Source of the DNA: Martelella sp. AD-3
GTDB taxonomy: Bacteria > Pseudomonadota > Alphaproteobacteria > Rhizobiales > Rhizobiaceae
NCBI RefSeq assembly: GCF_001578105.1
Contig: NZ_CP014275.1
Location: 930,001-994,000 of the forward strand
Length of the DNA: 64,000 nucleotides
Direction of reading: 5' to 3'
In this document: piece after piece, positions 56,506-64,000 of the stretch
How positions within the stretch are numbered: the first letter of the stretch is position 1
Layout: every line of letters starts with the position of its first letter
Program-made: the position numbers and the translations under genes
The notes under the pieces: generated by a model
What the model was told of the DNA's origin: nothing
Databases searched by the model: none
Seen by the model: only the letters and a program-made list of their open reading frames with translations

Positions 56506-57323
56506 AGCGCTACTGGATGGAAATGACATCGCCGGACCATGCGGCGCTGCCGGAGAACACCGTCGCGGTTCTGCCCGTCGGGGCGACCGAGCAGCATGGG
56601 CCGCATCTGCCGGTCGGAACCGACTGCCTGATCAACAACGGCATCGTGGCCGAGGCGCTGAAGGTCCTTGGAGACGATGTTCCTGCCGTCATCCTGCCGC
56701 TACAGCCGGTCGGCGCCTCGCAGGAACATCTCGATTATGCCGGATCGCTCGCCCATCCCGCGCCCGATCTTATGCAATCCTGGACGCGGGTGCTCGACTG
56801 CGCGGTACGCTCCACCGGTCTGAAGCGCATTCTGATCTTTAACAGCCATGGCGGCCAGGCGGGGCTGCTTGCCACTGTGGCGCTCGACCAGCGCGTGCGT
56901 CACAACATTCTCGGCGCCTATGCCACCTGGTTCGATGCGGGATATCCCGAAGGGCTTTTCACCGATGAGGAGATCCGCACCGGCTTTCACGGCGGCGATA
57001 TCGAAACCTCGCTGATGCTGGCGCTGCACCCGGACCTGGTCGTCATGGAAAACCTCGGCGATTTTCCGTCGTCGGTTGACGAAATAGAGGCAGCTACCTC
57101 TCAGCTTTCCGCCAATCCCGGCGGCGGTCGCCTAGGTGGCCTCGGCTGGAAGGCGCAGGACCTCAATGCAGACGGGGTGACCGGCGATGCGCGCCGTGCA
57201 ACGGCGAAAAAGGGTAGGGCGTTGCTGGAGCACACGGCGGCGAGCCTCGCGAGGCTGATTGCCGATCTGGCGAACGCGCCGATGCCGTCGGACAACTGGC
57301 CGCCGGAGAAGTATCGGGCTTGA
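56502..57323 (+). CDS. Creatininase-family amidohydrolase B
   Basis: 273 aa. E30, H32 and D41 (TEQHGPHLPVGTD), NSHGGQAG and HGGDIETS mark the metal site. Paralogue of the protein at 33895 but in a different gene setting. The last gene of the nucleoside-type operon, overlapping the ADP-ribosylglycohydrolase gene, so it probably opens or deamidates the base moiety; formamidopyrimidine-type amide hydrolysis is a known reaction in this family. Confidence 0.88.
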   Translation: MKRYWMEMTSPDHAALPENTVAVLPVGATEQHGPHLPVGTDCLINNGIVAEALKVLGDDVPAVILPLQPVGASQEHLDYAGSLAHPAPDLMQSWTRVLDCAVRSTGLKRILIFNSHGGQAGLLATVALDQRVRHNILGAYATWFDAGYPEGLFTDEEIRTGFHGGDIETSLMLALHPDLVVMENLGDFPSSVDEIEAATSQLSANPGGGRLGGLGWKAQDLNADGVTGDARRATAKKGRALLEHTAASLARLIADLANAPMPSDNWPPEKYRA

Positions 57324-57366
57324 GGTGAGGGCCTCGAGGGCATCGAACGCATGCTTGCGGAACCCG

Positions 57367-57389
57367 ATCTCCCCCTCAAGGGGGGAGAT
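57367..57389. repeat. Short rhizobial palindromic repeat
   Basis: Perfect 9-bp arms ATCTCCCCC and GGGGGAGAT around TCAAG, in the gap between two convergent genes. The form is a common dispersed intergenic palindrome in Rhizobiales; it may also serve as a terminator for the convergent transcripts. Confidence 0.6.
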
Positions 57390-57407
57390 TGATGTTGTTG
57401 GCTATCC

Positions 57408-60400
57408 TCACCCCGCCAAGAGGCTGGCATTGCCGCCGGAGGCGGTGGTGTCGACGCAGAGATGGCGCTCATGCACCACGTGGGCCTTGTCCGGCATCGC
57501 GGTGATCAGCGGCAGGACGGGGCCTGAACGTTTGGCGAGCGCCGCGGCAAAGGCCCGTGCAACGTCTTCATCTCCCCACCACAGAGCGCCGGAAAAGCCT
57601 TCGGGCGTGGTCAGCGTTTCCGGTTCGACATGGCCATCGACAGCAACGGCGCGGCCGCCCAGCGCCTCGACGGCGGCCTTCTGGGCTGCGGCGATCTCCT
57701 TGCCGGGACCGAGGCAGAGAAGCGGCGGGCGGGTGTAGAAGGCGAGCCGGTTGAGTTCGCCGGTGACGCCGGGCATCAGTTCCTCGTCCAGTTTGACTTC
57801 GGCAAGCGCCGACAGCATGGCCGCGACCGATTTCATGTCGGCATTGGCCGCCCAGTCTTCGCCGCCCGTCTGACCGGAAGCAGGCGCGAGGAATCGCGGC
57901 AGGTAATGCGGGCCGCCGGCCTTCGGCCCCGTGCCCGAGAGCCCTTCGCCGCCAAACGGCTGCGAGCCCACGACCGCGCCGATCTGGTTGCGGTTCACAT
58001 AGATATTGCCGACGTGAATGCTTTCCGAGACCGCCTGCACCCGGTCGTCGATGCGGGTGTGGAGGCCGAAGGTCAGGCCGTAGCCGCGCGCATTCACCTT
58101 TTCGACGACCTTCTCGAGATCGCGCGCCTTGTAGGTCGCGACATGCAGCACCGGGCCGAAGATCTCGCGCTCCAGATCCTCGATGCCCTTGACCCTGAGC
58201 ATGGTTGGCGGAATGAACGTGCCGGTTTCGGGCGCCTTCACCTGATGGATGATACTGCCGGATTTTTCCTTGAGATAGGCTGCGATGCCATCGCGCGCCT
58301 CGGCGTCGATCACGGGACCGACATCGGTTGAAAACAGCCAGGGGTCGCCAATGGCAAGCTGGTCCATCGCGCCCTTGATCATCTCGATCAGATGCTCGGC
58401 CGTGTCTTCCTGAATGTAGAGGCAGCGCAGCGCCGAGCAGCGCTGGCCGGCAGACTGGAAGGCAGAGGCGACGATATCGCGCACGGCCTGTTCGGGAAGG
58501 GCCGTGCTGTCGACGATCATGGCGTTGAGCCCGCCGGTTTCGGCGATCAGGGGTGTGCCGGGCTTCAGGTTCTCCGCAATCGATTTCTCGATCAGCTTGG
58601 CCGTGTCGATCGAGCCGGTGAAGACGGCGCCGGCAACGCGGCTGTCGGCCGTCAGCGCTGCGCCCACCGTTGGGCCGTCGCCCGTCAGAAGCTGGAGGGC
58701 CGATTTCGGCACGCCCGCCTCGTGCAGGAGTTCGACCGCCTTGTGGGCGATCATCTGCGTCTGTTCGGCCGGTTTGCAGAGCACGCCATTGCCGGCCATC
58801 AGGGCGGCGGAAATCTGGCCGGTGAAGATCGCCAGCGGGAAATTCCACGGGCTGATGGCGGCGATGATGCCGCGCGGCGCCCGCACCGTGTTCTCGCCCT
58901 CGCGGGCATAATAGCGCAGGAAGTCGACCGCCTCGCGCACCTCGCCGATGGCATCGGCAATGGTCTTGCCGGCTTCGCGCGCCAGAAGTGCGAACAGCAC
59001 GCCGTAATTTGCCTCATAGAGATCGGCGGCCCTGCGCAGCACGGCGGCGCGCTCGGATGCCGGCGCATCCCAGGCGGCGGCGTCATCGAAGGCGCGCGCA
59101 ACGGTTCCCTCGTCGGCCTCCAGCACCGTGCCGATTGTCTCGCCAGTTGCCGGGTTGGTGACGGTTCTGGATGTGCCGGTCGGCTCGGAAACCGTCAGCG
59201 GCTTGCCGTCGGGAAGCGGGACGTCGCGCGCTTTCTCGATTGCGGCCAGCACGTCGTCTGCCGTCGTGTCCCAGCCTTTCGCCGCCACCCGGCCCTCGCC
59301 GAAGATATCGGCGGGCTTCTTCAGCGCCGCCGGCGGCTTCGCGGTCTCGACGGCCTCGAACGGATCGCTGGCAACGGTCTCTGGTGAAATATTGGTGTCG
59401 ACGATCTGGTGCACGAAAGAGGAATTCGCGCCGTTTTCCAGCAGGCGGCGCACCAGATAGGCGAGCAGATCGCGATGGGCGCCGACCGGGGCGTAGATGC
59501 GGCAGTGACCGCCTGTCTCCTTCTTCACGATGTCATGCAGCCGCTCGCCCATGCCGTGAAGCCGCTGCAGCTCGAAGGGCCGGCCATCGGCGAGTTCCAG
59601 CACGGCGGCGATCGTGTGGGCATTGTGCGAGGCAAACTGCGGGAAAATGCGGTCGCCGAGTGAAAAAAGCTTCCTGACCAGGCAGAGATAGGCAACATCG
59701 GTCGCCGCCTTGGTGGCATAGAGCGGAAAGTCCGGCATGCCGTTGACCTGGGCAAGCTTCATCTCCGTATCCCAGTAGGCGCCCTTGACCAGCCGCACAT
59801 TGATCTTGCGGTCATAGCGCGTCGCCATGTCATAGAGCGCATCAAGGGCGGCATCGGCGCGCTTGCCGTAAGCCTGGACGACGACGCCGAAGCCCTCCCA
59901 TCCGTCCATTGCGGCATCCGCCATCACCGCTTCGATCACCTTGAAGGACAGCGCGAGGCGGGCCTGTTCCTCCGCGTCGATATGCAGCGCGATGCCGGCG
60001 TGTTTGGCCTGAAAGGCAAGGCGCTTGACGACCGGCACCAGCTCGTCCATCACGCGCTCTTCCTTGGCGACCTCGTAGCGCGGGTGGAGGGCGGAGAGCT
60101 TGATCGAGATGCCGGGATTATCGACGATCCTGTGGTGAACGGCCGCCTTGCCGATCGCCGTGATGGCGTCGGCGTAGTGCCGGTCATAGCGCGCGGCGTC
60201 ATCGGCCGTCATCGCCGCCTCGCCGAGCATGTCGAAGGAATAGGTGAAGCCCTGCTGCATCCGGCTGCCGCCGCGCTTCAGCGCCTCTTCGATGGTTTCG
60301 CCCAGAACGAACTGCCGGCCCATTTCCTTCATCGCGCGCAGGACGGCGGTGCGGATCACGGGTTCACCCATGCGCCGCACAAGGCCGTGCAGCGTGTTGG

Positions 60401-60818
60401 CGATGCCGGGGTCGTTGCGGTCATCAAGCACCTTGCCGGTCAGCATCAGCGCCCAGGTGGACGCGTTGACGAGCGAGGAGGCGGCCGTGCCGAGGTGATT
60501 GTTCCACTCCGACGGCGCGATCTTGTCCTCGATCAGGGCGTCGATCGTAAACTTGTCGGGCACGCGCAGCATGGCTTCCGCCAGGCACATCAGCGCCACG
60601 CCTTCGCGCGTCGAAAGCCCGTATTCGGCCAGGAAATGCTCCATCAGCGTCGGCTTGCTCTCCGAACGGATGCGCCGAACCAGATCGGCGGCCCGCTTGC
60701 TGATCGCCTTGCGTTCGTCCGGCGTGATGTCCGCGCGTTCGCCCAGGGCTTTGAGAAGCGGGGTATCGGGGGCAAATTTCTGCTCAAAACCGAGCGCTGG
60801 GAAGGGATTGTCGGCCAA
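57408..60818 (-). CDS. putA: Bifunctional proline dehydrogenase / P5C dehydrogenase
   Basis: 1136 aa. The N-terminal proline dehydrogenase barrel (GAYWDTEMKLAQVNG; FASHNAHTIAAVLELA; IYAPVGAHRDLLAYLVRRLL) oxidises proline with FAD; the aldehyde dehydrogenase domain (GNGVLCKPAEQTQMIAHKAV; AETGGLNAMIVD; catalytic Cys in SAGQRCSALRCLYIQ) makes glutamate. There is no N-terminal ribbon-helix-helix domain, so unlike E. coli PutA it cannot repress itself. About 120-150 residues follow the dehydrogenase domain, typical of the longer PutA types. The TTG start at 60818 has GAGGAG six bases upstream. Divergent from the Lrp-type gene. Confidence 0.96.
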   Translation of the reverse strand: MADNPFPALGFEQKFAPDTPLLKALGERADITPDERKAISKRAADLVRRIRSESKPTLMEHFLAEYGLSTREGVALMCLAEAMLRVPDKFTIDALIEDKIAPSEWNNHLGTAASSLVNASTWALMLTGKVLDDRNDPGIANTLHGLVRRMGEPVIRTAVLRAMKEMGRQFVLGETIEEALKRGGSRMQQGFTYSFDMLGEAAMTADDAARYDRHYADAITAIGKAAVHHRIVDNPGISIKLSALHPRYEVAKEERVMDELVPVVKRLAFQAKHAGIALHIDAEEQARLALSFKVIEAVMADAAMDGWEGFGVVVQAYGKRADAALDALYDMATRYDRKINVRLVKGAYWDTEMKLAQVNGMPDFPLYATKAATDVAYLCLVRKLFSLGDRIFPQFASHNAHTIAAVLELADGRPFELQRLHGMGERLHDIVKKETGGHCRIYAPVGAHRDLLAYLVRRLLENGANSSFVHQIVDTNISPETVASDPFEAVETAKPPAALKKPADIFGEGRVAAKGWDTTADDVLAAIEKARDVPLPDGKPLTVSEPTGTSRTVTNPATGETIGTVLEADEGTVARAFDDAAAWDAPASERAAVLRRAADLYEANYGVLFALLAREAGKTIADAIGEVREAVDFLRYYAREGENTVRAPRGIIAAISPWNFPLAIFTGQISAALMAGNGVLCKPAEQTQMIAHKAVELLHEAGVPKSALQLLTGDGPTVGAALTADSRVAGAVFTGSIDTAKLIEKSIAENLKPGTPLIAETGGLNAMIVDSTALPEQAVRDIVASAFQSAGQRCSALRCLYIQEDTAEHLIEMIKGAMDQLAIGDPWLFSTDVGPVIDAEARDGIAAYLKEKSGSIIHQVKAPETGTFIPPTMLRVKGIEDLEREIFGPVLHVATYKARDLEKVVEKVNARGYGLTFGLHTRIDDRVQAVSESIHVGNIYVNRNQIGAVVGSQPFGGEGLSGTGPKAGGPHYLPRFLAPASGQTGGEDWAANADMKSVAAMLSALAEVKLDEELMPGVTGELNRLAFYTRPPLLCLGPGKEIAAAQKAAVEALGGRAVAVDGHVEPETLTTPEGFSGALWWGDEDVARAFAAALAKRSGPVLPLITAMPDKAHVVHERHLCVDTTASGGNASLLAG

Positions 60819-60931
60819 GTTCTGCTCCTCGTTTTTTACCAGACTAACGTCAATTGCGTGGACGATGCGACCAGTTTTCGATATTTATTTAGCCATTCGT
60901 AACAAAAAACAATGAAAACCAAGGTCAGCCG

Positions 60932-61390
60932 ATGGAAATCGATCCCATCAACCGGAAAATCCTCGAGGAACTGGTCGTCGACGCGCGCATCTCCATGACA
61001 GATCTGGCGCGCAAGGTCGGCCTGTCGAAGACCCCCGTAGCGCTCAGGGTCCGCCAGATGGAAGATATGGGTCTGATCAGGGGGTACCGCGCCATGCTAT
61101 CGCCGATCAAGCTCGGTCTGACCCATGTCACCTATGTCACGGTGAAGGTCAGCGACACCCGGCAGAAGGCGCTGCAGCAGTTCAACGAGGCGGTGCGGCA
61201 GATCCCGGAAATCGAGGAATGTTACCTGATCGCCGGAGGCTTCGATTACCAGATCAAGGTACGCTCGCGCGACATGGAGCATTTCCGCCGGATCATGGCG
61301 GAAGAGATTTCCGAACTGCCCTATGTCAGTTGGACGACGAGCTATGTGGCGATGGAAGCGGTTGTCGACCAGAGCTGGGTGGCGGTCTGA
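60932..61390 (+). CDS. putR: Lrp/AsnC-family regulator, probable proline regulator PutR
   Basis: 152 aa. Helix-turn-helix (DARISMTDLARKVGLSKTPV, ALRVRQMEDMGLIRGYRAML) and the RAM/AsnC ligand domain (ECYLIAGGFDYQIKVRSRDM). It is separated from putA by a 113-bp AT-rich divergent gap. In Agrobacterium and Rhodobacter an Lrp-type PutR beside putA activates it in response to proline; the same arrangement supports that role here. Confidence 0.88.
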   Translation: MEIDPINRKILEELVVDARISMTDLARKVGLSKTPVALRVRQMEDMGLIRGYRAMLSPIKLGLTHVTYVTVKVSDTRQKALQQFNEAVRQIPEIEECYLIAGGFDYQIKVRSRDMEHFRRIMAEEISELPYVSWTTSYVAMEAVVDQSWVAV

Positions 61391-61409
61391 CCCTTCTTCC
61401 TGCGGCCCG

Positions 61410-62015
61410 TCAGAGCGATGTCAGCACGCTGGTGACGGCCCAGACCACAAGACCCACCGGGGCGAGCGCCAGCAGCGCGAAAAGGCCGTCGCGGGTCAGC
61501 AGCGAAAAGGCGATCAGCGTCACCGCCACGCCGATCAGCGACGACGAGAACGGCACGAACTCCATCAGCGGCATCACCGCGCCGAACAGCGTGCAGGCAA
61601 GCGGCTGCAGCAGCAACAGCGGCGGCTTGAACAGAAAGGTCAACCGCTTGCGGCTGACGCGGTCGACGAAGCGGGTGAACGGCAGGATTTTCTCGAGTCC
61701 GGCATGGAGCCTCGGGGTCTTGACGGTGCGGCGGCGGATCCATCCGGGAAGCCAGATCTGCTTGTGGCCGACAAGTCTTTGCGCGGCGATCATCATGATG
61801 ATCAGGCCGCAGACGGTGGAAAGCCCCGGCACGCCGCTCAAGGGCGTGATCAGGATCAGCGCCGGCAGGATGAGGAGCGGAATGAAGGAGGCGTGGCCGA
61901 AGGAGCGCATCAGCTGTTCGACGGAGACGGTGCCGCCTCCGGTCTCTTCGACGGTGCGCTCGACAATTTCCGTCAGGGAATGGAATTCATGATCGGCCGT
62001 ATCGGCTTGTTCCAA
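61410..62015 (-). CDS. exoD: ExoD-family membrane protein
   Basis: 201 aa. Signs: TVSVEQLMRSFGHASFIPLL, LLILPALILITPLSGVPGLS and several more hydrophobic segments (PLLLLQPLACTLFGAVMPLM; DGLFALLALAPVGLVVWAVT). ExoD was linked in Sinorhizobium meliloti to exopolysaccharide and alkali tolerance; its molecular role is unclear. The TTG start at 62015 has AGGAG seven bases upstream. It ends 19 bp after putR, convergently. Confidence 0.83.
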   Translation of the reverse strand: MEQADTADHEFHSLTEIVERTVEETGGGTVSVEQLMRSFGHASFIPLLILPALILITPLSGVPGLSTVCGLIIMMIAAQRLVGHKQIWLPGWIRRRTVKTPRLHAGLEKILPFTRFVDRVSRKRLTFLFKPPLLLLQPLACTLFGAVMPLMEFVPFSSSLIGVAVTLIAFSLLTRDGLFALLALAPVGLVVWAVTSVLTSL

Positions 62016-62164
62016 GAAAGACTCCTGCCGTAATCGAAGATGGATTTCGGTTCAAACGCCGGGGGAGGCCATCCGGTTCCCGCTCCGCGCGTCCGCGTGG
62101 ACGCCATTGATTTATCATGCCGGCTGTGCCCTGTTGATGAAAACAACCATGTTGAGAGGATCCT

Positions 62165-62419
62165 ATGTCGGAAGAACGTCTTGAAAGGCTCGAAGCGCAG
62201 ATTGCCGCGCATCAGGAAGTGTTGATCGCGCTTGCCGCCGCCCTTCCCGAAGGCGAGAACCGGGCGGTGTTCCGCGCCGCGCTCGACGGGCTTCTGACCG
62301 TCAAGGGGCAGGAGGAGGATCCCGGCTTTGATCCCGATTCTTCCTTTGCCTTCCAGTACCGCGTGGCCGATACGATCCGCGCTATCGTCGAGGGCGCCGA
62401 GGCGCGCTCGAAGCGCTGA
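62165..62419 (+). CDS. Small hypothetical protein
   Basis: 84 aa, acidic, largely helical; no family recognised with confidence. The first 25 residues (EERLERLEAQIAAHQEVLIA) look like a short coiled-coil. AGAGGATCCT precedes the ATG. Monocistronic, between exoD and another small gene. Confidence 0.65.
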   Translation: MSEERLERLEAQIAAHQEVLIALAAALPEGENRAVFRAALDGLLTVKGQEEDPGFDPDSSFAFQYRVADTIRAIVEGAEARSKR

Positions 62420-62506
62420 GCGAGAAAGCGGGGATGCGCCTGATTTTCGGGAACCTTTCGCCGGTTTGCGGCGTTGGAAAAAAGGTTAAAACGGAGGATC
62501 AGGCCA

Positions 62507-62779
62507 ATGCCGAAAGCGACGCGAGATCAGCGCCCGTCCGTCAAGGAAGAGGAAACCTATCAGGCCCTGCGCGATGACGGAGCCTCGAAGGAAAAGGCCG
62601 CGCGCATTGCCAACGCCCAGGCCAACAGCAGCATGAAGCCGTCGAAAAAGGGCGGAGAGGCAGACCCTTACGAGGAATGGACGCGCGATGATCTTTACGA
62701 TCAGGCGCAGAAGATCGGCATTGAGGGGCGCTCGAAGATGGACAAGGGCGAACTGATCGAGGCCCTGCGCAACCACTGA
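62507..62779 (+). CDS. Small Rho-N/SAP-like domain protein
   Basis: 90 aa, rich in Lys/Glu. The N-terminal half (VKEEETYQALRDDGASKEKA, ARIANAQANSS) resembles a short stress-protein-like helix pair; the C-terminal half (DDLYDQAQKIGIEGRSKMDK, GELIEALRN) is a Rho-N/SAP-type helix-extended-loop-helix that can bind nucleic acid. The ATG at 62507 has GGAGG upstream. Such proteins are frequent, uncharacterised, in Rhizobiales. Confidence 0.72.
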   Translation: MPKATRDQRPSVKEEETYQALRDDGASKEKAARIANAQANSSMKPSKKGGEADPYEEWTRDDLYDQAQKIGIEGRSKMDKGELIEALRNH

Positions 62780-62790
62780 CGGAAACCCCG

Positions 62791-63273
62791 TCAGCGCTCC
62801 GAAAACCCGCTTTCGGGCCTGGGCGTCTCTTCCTCATCCAGGAGATCGGCGACCCGCCGGAACGAGGTGACAATGGAAAACTGCTCGTTCCGGTCAAAGG
62901 CGGAGAACTCCGCGGCGAAGCCGTCGGCAAAGAGCGAGGGCGCGCCCGCAAGTGTGGTTGACCCCGTGGCCGTCAGTACGGCCTGCACCTTGCGCCGGTC
63001 GGATGAAGACCGTTTGCGCTCGATCAGTCCCTTTGCTTCGAGCTTGTCGAGAATGGTGACAGTCGTCGCCGGGCTGAGGTCGGCCTGTCTGGAAATCGCC
63101 GCCGTCGTCAGCGCGCCCTGGTCGGCAACCGCCTGCAACACGACGATCTGCGGGATCGTGAGGCCCGTCTTGCGCCCGATGCGTTTCGAACGGATGTCGA
63201 TGGCGTGCGCGATGCGGCGTATCGCCTTCATCACGGCCTCGGCGTTTTTCGATGTCAGATCCTCGTCCTTCAT
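62791..63273 (-). CDS. MarR-family transcriptional regulator
   Basis: 160 aa. Winged-helix core: QGALTTAAISRQADLSPATT, VTILDKLEAKGLIERKRSSS, DRRKVQAVLT. The ATG at 63273 is preferred; an in-frame TTG four codons upstream abuts the large palindrome. That palindrome ends 13 bp from the start and should be its own operator. It is divergent from the asparagine-synthetase-like gene. Confidence 0.88.
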   Translation of the reverse strand: MKDEDLTSKNAEAVMKAIRRIAHAIDIRSKRIGRKTGLTIPQIVVLQAVADQGALTTAAISRQADLSPATTVTILDKLEAKGLIERKRSSSDRRKVQAVLTATGSTTLAGAPSLFADGFAAEFSAFDRNEQFSIVTSFRRVADLLDEEETPRPESGFSER

Positions 63274-63285
63274 GCGATCAGTCAA

Positions 63286-63327
63286 TTACAACAGAAATAA
63301 TTTGAACTCAAATGATTTCTGTTGTAA
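63286..63327. promoter_or_regulatory. 42-bp near-perfect palindrome, probable MarR operator
   Basis: Two 20-bp arms (63286-63305 and 63308-63327) match at 19 of 20 positions around a central AC. The outer parts are TTACAACAGAAAT and ATTTCTGTTGTAA; the inner parts TTTGA and TCAAA. It lies directly upstream of the marR start, in the 215-bp divergent gap to the amidotransferase gene. Long enough for two dimers or one regulator with extended contacts. Confidence 0.85.
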
Positions 63328-63488
63328 CCAATTGGCAACCCAGAAACGCGGGTTTCTGCCCGCAACGCAATTTCGCCGCGTTGGCTGAACGCAGACGGCG
63401 ACAAGACAATTGAATATGCGCCTTGTTCTGTGGAGACCTCCCTTGCTTCTCGGGCCCGGCGCCAAGGACAGGAGCAGTCGATCAGAAC

Positions 63489-64000
63489 ATGTGTGGTATT
63501 GCCGGAGAAATCAGATTTGACGGAACGCTTGCGGATGCCGAGGCTGTTGCCCGCATCACCGAGGCGCTTGCCCCGCGGGGGCCGGATGGCAGCGGCATTC
63601 TCGGCCGCGGCAATTATGCCTTCGGCCATCGCCGCCTGAAGATCATCGATCTCTCCGAAAAGGCCGCCCAGCCGATGACCGATCCCGAACTCGGTCTGAC
63701 GATCGTCTTCAACGGCTGCATCTACAACTATCCGGAGCTGCGCAAGACGCTGGAGGAGAAGGGATACCGCTTCTTTTCCACCGGCGATACCGAGGTCATC
63801 CTCAAGGCCTATCACGCCTGGGGCAGGGACTGTGTGAAGCATTTCCACGGCATGTTCGCCTTTGCCGTCATCGAGCGTGACAGCGGCAGGGCCATGCTCG
63901 CGCGCGACCGTTTCGGCATCAAGCCGCTCTACTACACCACGAGCGGCAAGAACATCCGCTTCGCCTCCACGCTTCCCGCACTTCTGCGCGGCGGCGGCGT
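63489..64000 (+). CDS. asnO: N-acetylglutaminylglutamine amidotransferase / asparagine synthetase-like (3' truncated)
   Basis: 170 complete codons visible. The mature N-terminal Cys nucleophile of class II glutamine amidotransferases is C2 (MCGIAGEIRF), followed by ALAPRGPDGSG, FGHRRLKIIDLSEKAAQPM, FNGCIYNYPELR and ARDRFGIKPLYY. This could be ordinary AsnB; the sequence and setting resemble the rhizobial AsnO that makes the osmolyte N-acetylglutaminylglutamine amide. The usual partner synthetase gene would lie beyond the window. AGGAG is about 14 bases before the ATG, longer than ideal. Confidence 0.8.
   Translation, partial: MCGIAGEIRFDGTLADAEAVARITEALAPRGPDGSGILGRGNYAFGHRRLKIIDLSEKAAQPMTDPELGLTIVFNGCIYNYPELRKTLEEKGYRFFSTGDTEVILKAYHAWGRDCVKHFHGMFAFAVIERDSGRAMLARDRFGIKPLYYTTSGKNIRFASTLPALLRGGG

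Noticed and set aside
54187..56529. 780-codon minus-strand frame opposite the kinase and glycohydrolase genes
   Set aside because: Same reason: it spans three clear plus-strand genes and its translation has no protein-family character.

Overview
The window is high-GC (about 62-64%), gene-dense chromosomal DNA from an alphaproteobacterium. It is most likely a member of the Rhizobiales/Hyphomicrobiales close to Rhizobiaceae; a Martelella- or Hoeflea-like organism would fit, but the species cannot be named from sequence alone. The signs are an atpAGDC order, a three-gene transhydrogenase preceded by the alphaproteobacterial aa3 oxidase subunit IV, a PutA without a DNA-binding domain next to an Lrp-type regulator, an N-acetylglutaminylglutamine-amide type amidotransferase, many TTG/GTG starts with good Shine-Dalgarno sites, and dispersed GC-rich palindromic repeats of the rhizobial type. 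I saw no tRNA, rRNA, CRISPR array, IS transposase or phage gene.

Layout. 1-4.4 kb: end of the F1 ATP synthase operon (atpA partial, atpG, atpD, atpC) and its terminator. 4.7-9.0 kb: a COG0523 metallochaperone GTPase with a WD40 partner, then a LacI regulator with a 2-hydroxyacid dehydrogenase. 9.0-10.8 kb: a MarR regulator with two clear tandem operators facing a small membrane protein, and a class-I glutamine amidotransferase-like hydrolase. 11.0-14.7 kb: a TRAP transporter whose binding protein converges on its two permease genes. 15.0-18.4 kb: oxidase subunit IV and pntAA-pntAB-pntB. 18.4-22.7 kb: small genes (extensin-like, STAS-like, DUF2325, IsdG/HmuQ-type monooxygenase, VOC, DUF423, truncated haemoglobin, DeoR). 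23-24 kb: class II aldolase. 24.4-27.5 kb: a sugar-type ABC transporter lacking its ATPase.

The most unusual part is about 27.7-57.3 kb, a nearly continuous accessory catabolic region. It holds two spermidine/putrescine-type ABC transporters (one with its two permeases fused), three LysR regulators, three amidohydrolases, two creatininase-family enzymes, a cysteine hydrolase, an amidase, a gamma-glutamyltransferase-family enzyme, an AtzH/HpxZ-like protein, a flavin oxidoreductase, a questin-oxidase-like protein, a nucleoside phosphorylase, a PfkB kinase and an ADP-ribosylglycohydrolase-family protein. The enzyme set points to import and stepwise dismantling of nitrogen-rich, C-N-bonded or N-glycosylated compounds; the substrates are unknown. 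Two LysR paralogues in this region carry the same 21-bp dyad upstream, suggesting that two duplicated modules are co-regulated.

57.4-64 kb returns to ordinary metabolism: putA with its putative regulator putR, exoD, two small proteins, and a MarR regulator with a striking 42-bp near-perfect palindrome ahead of an asparagine-synthetase-like gene that runs off the window.
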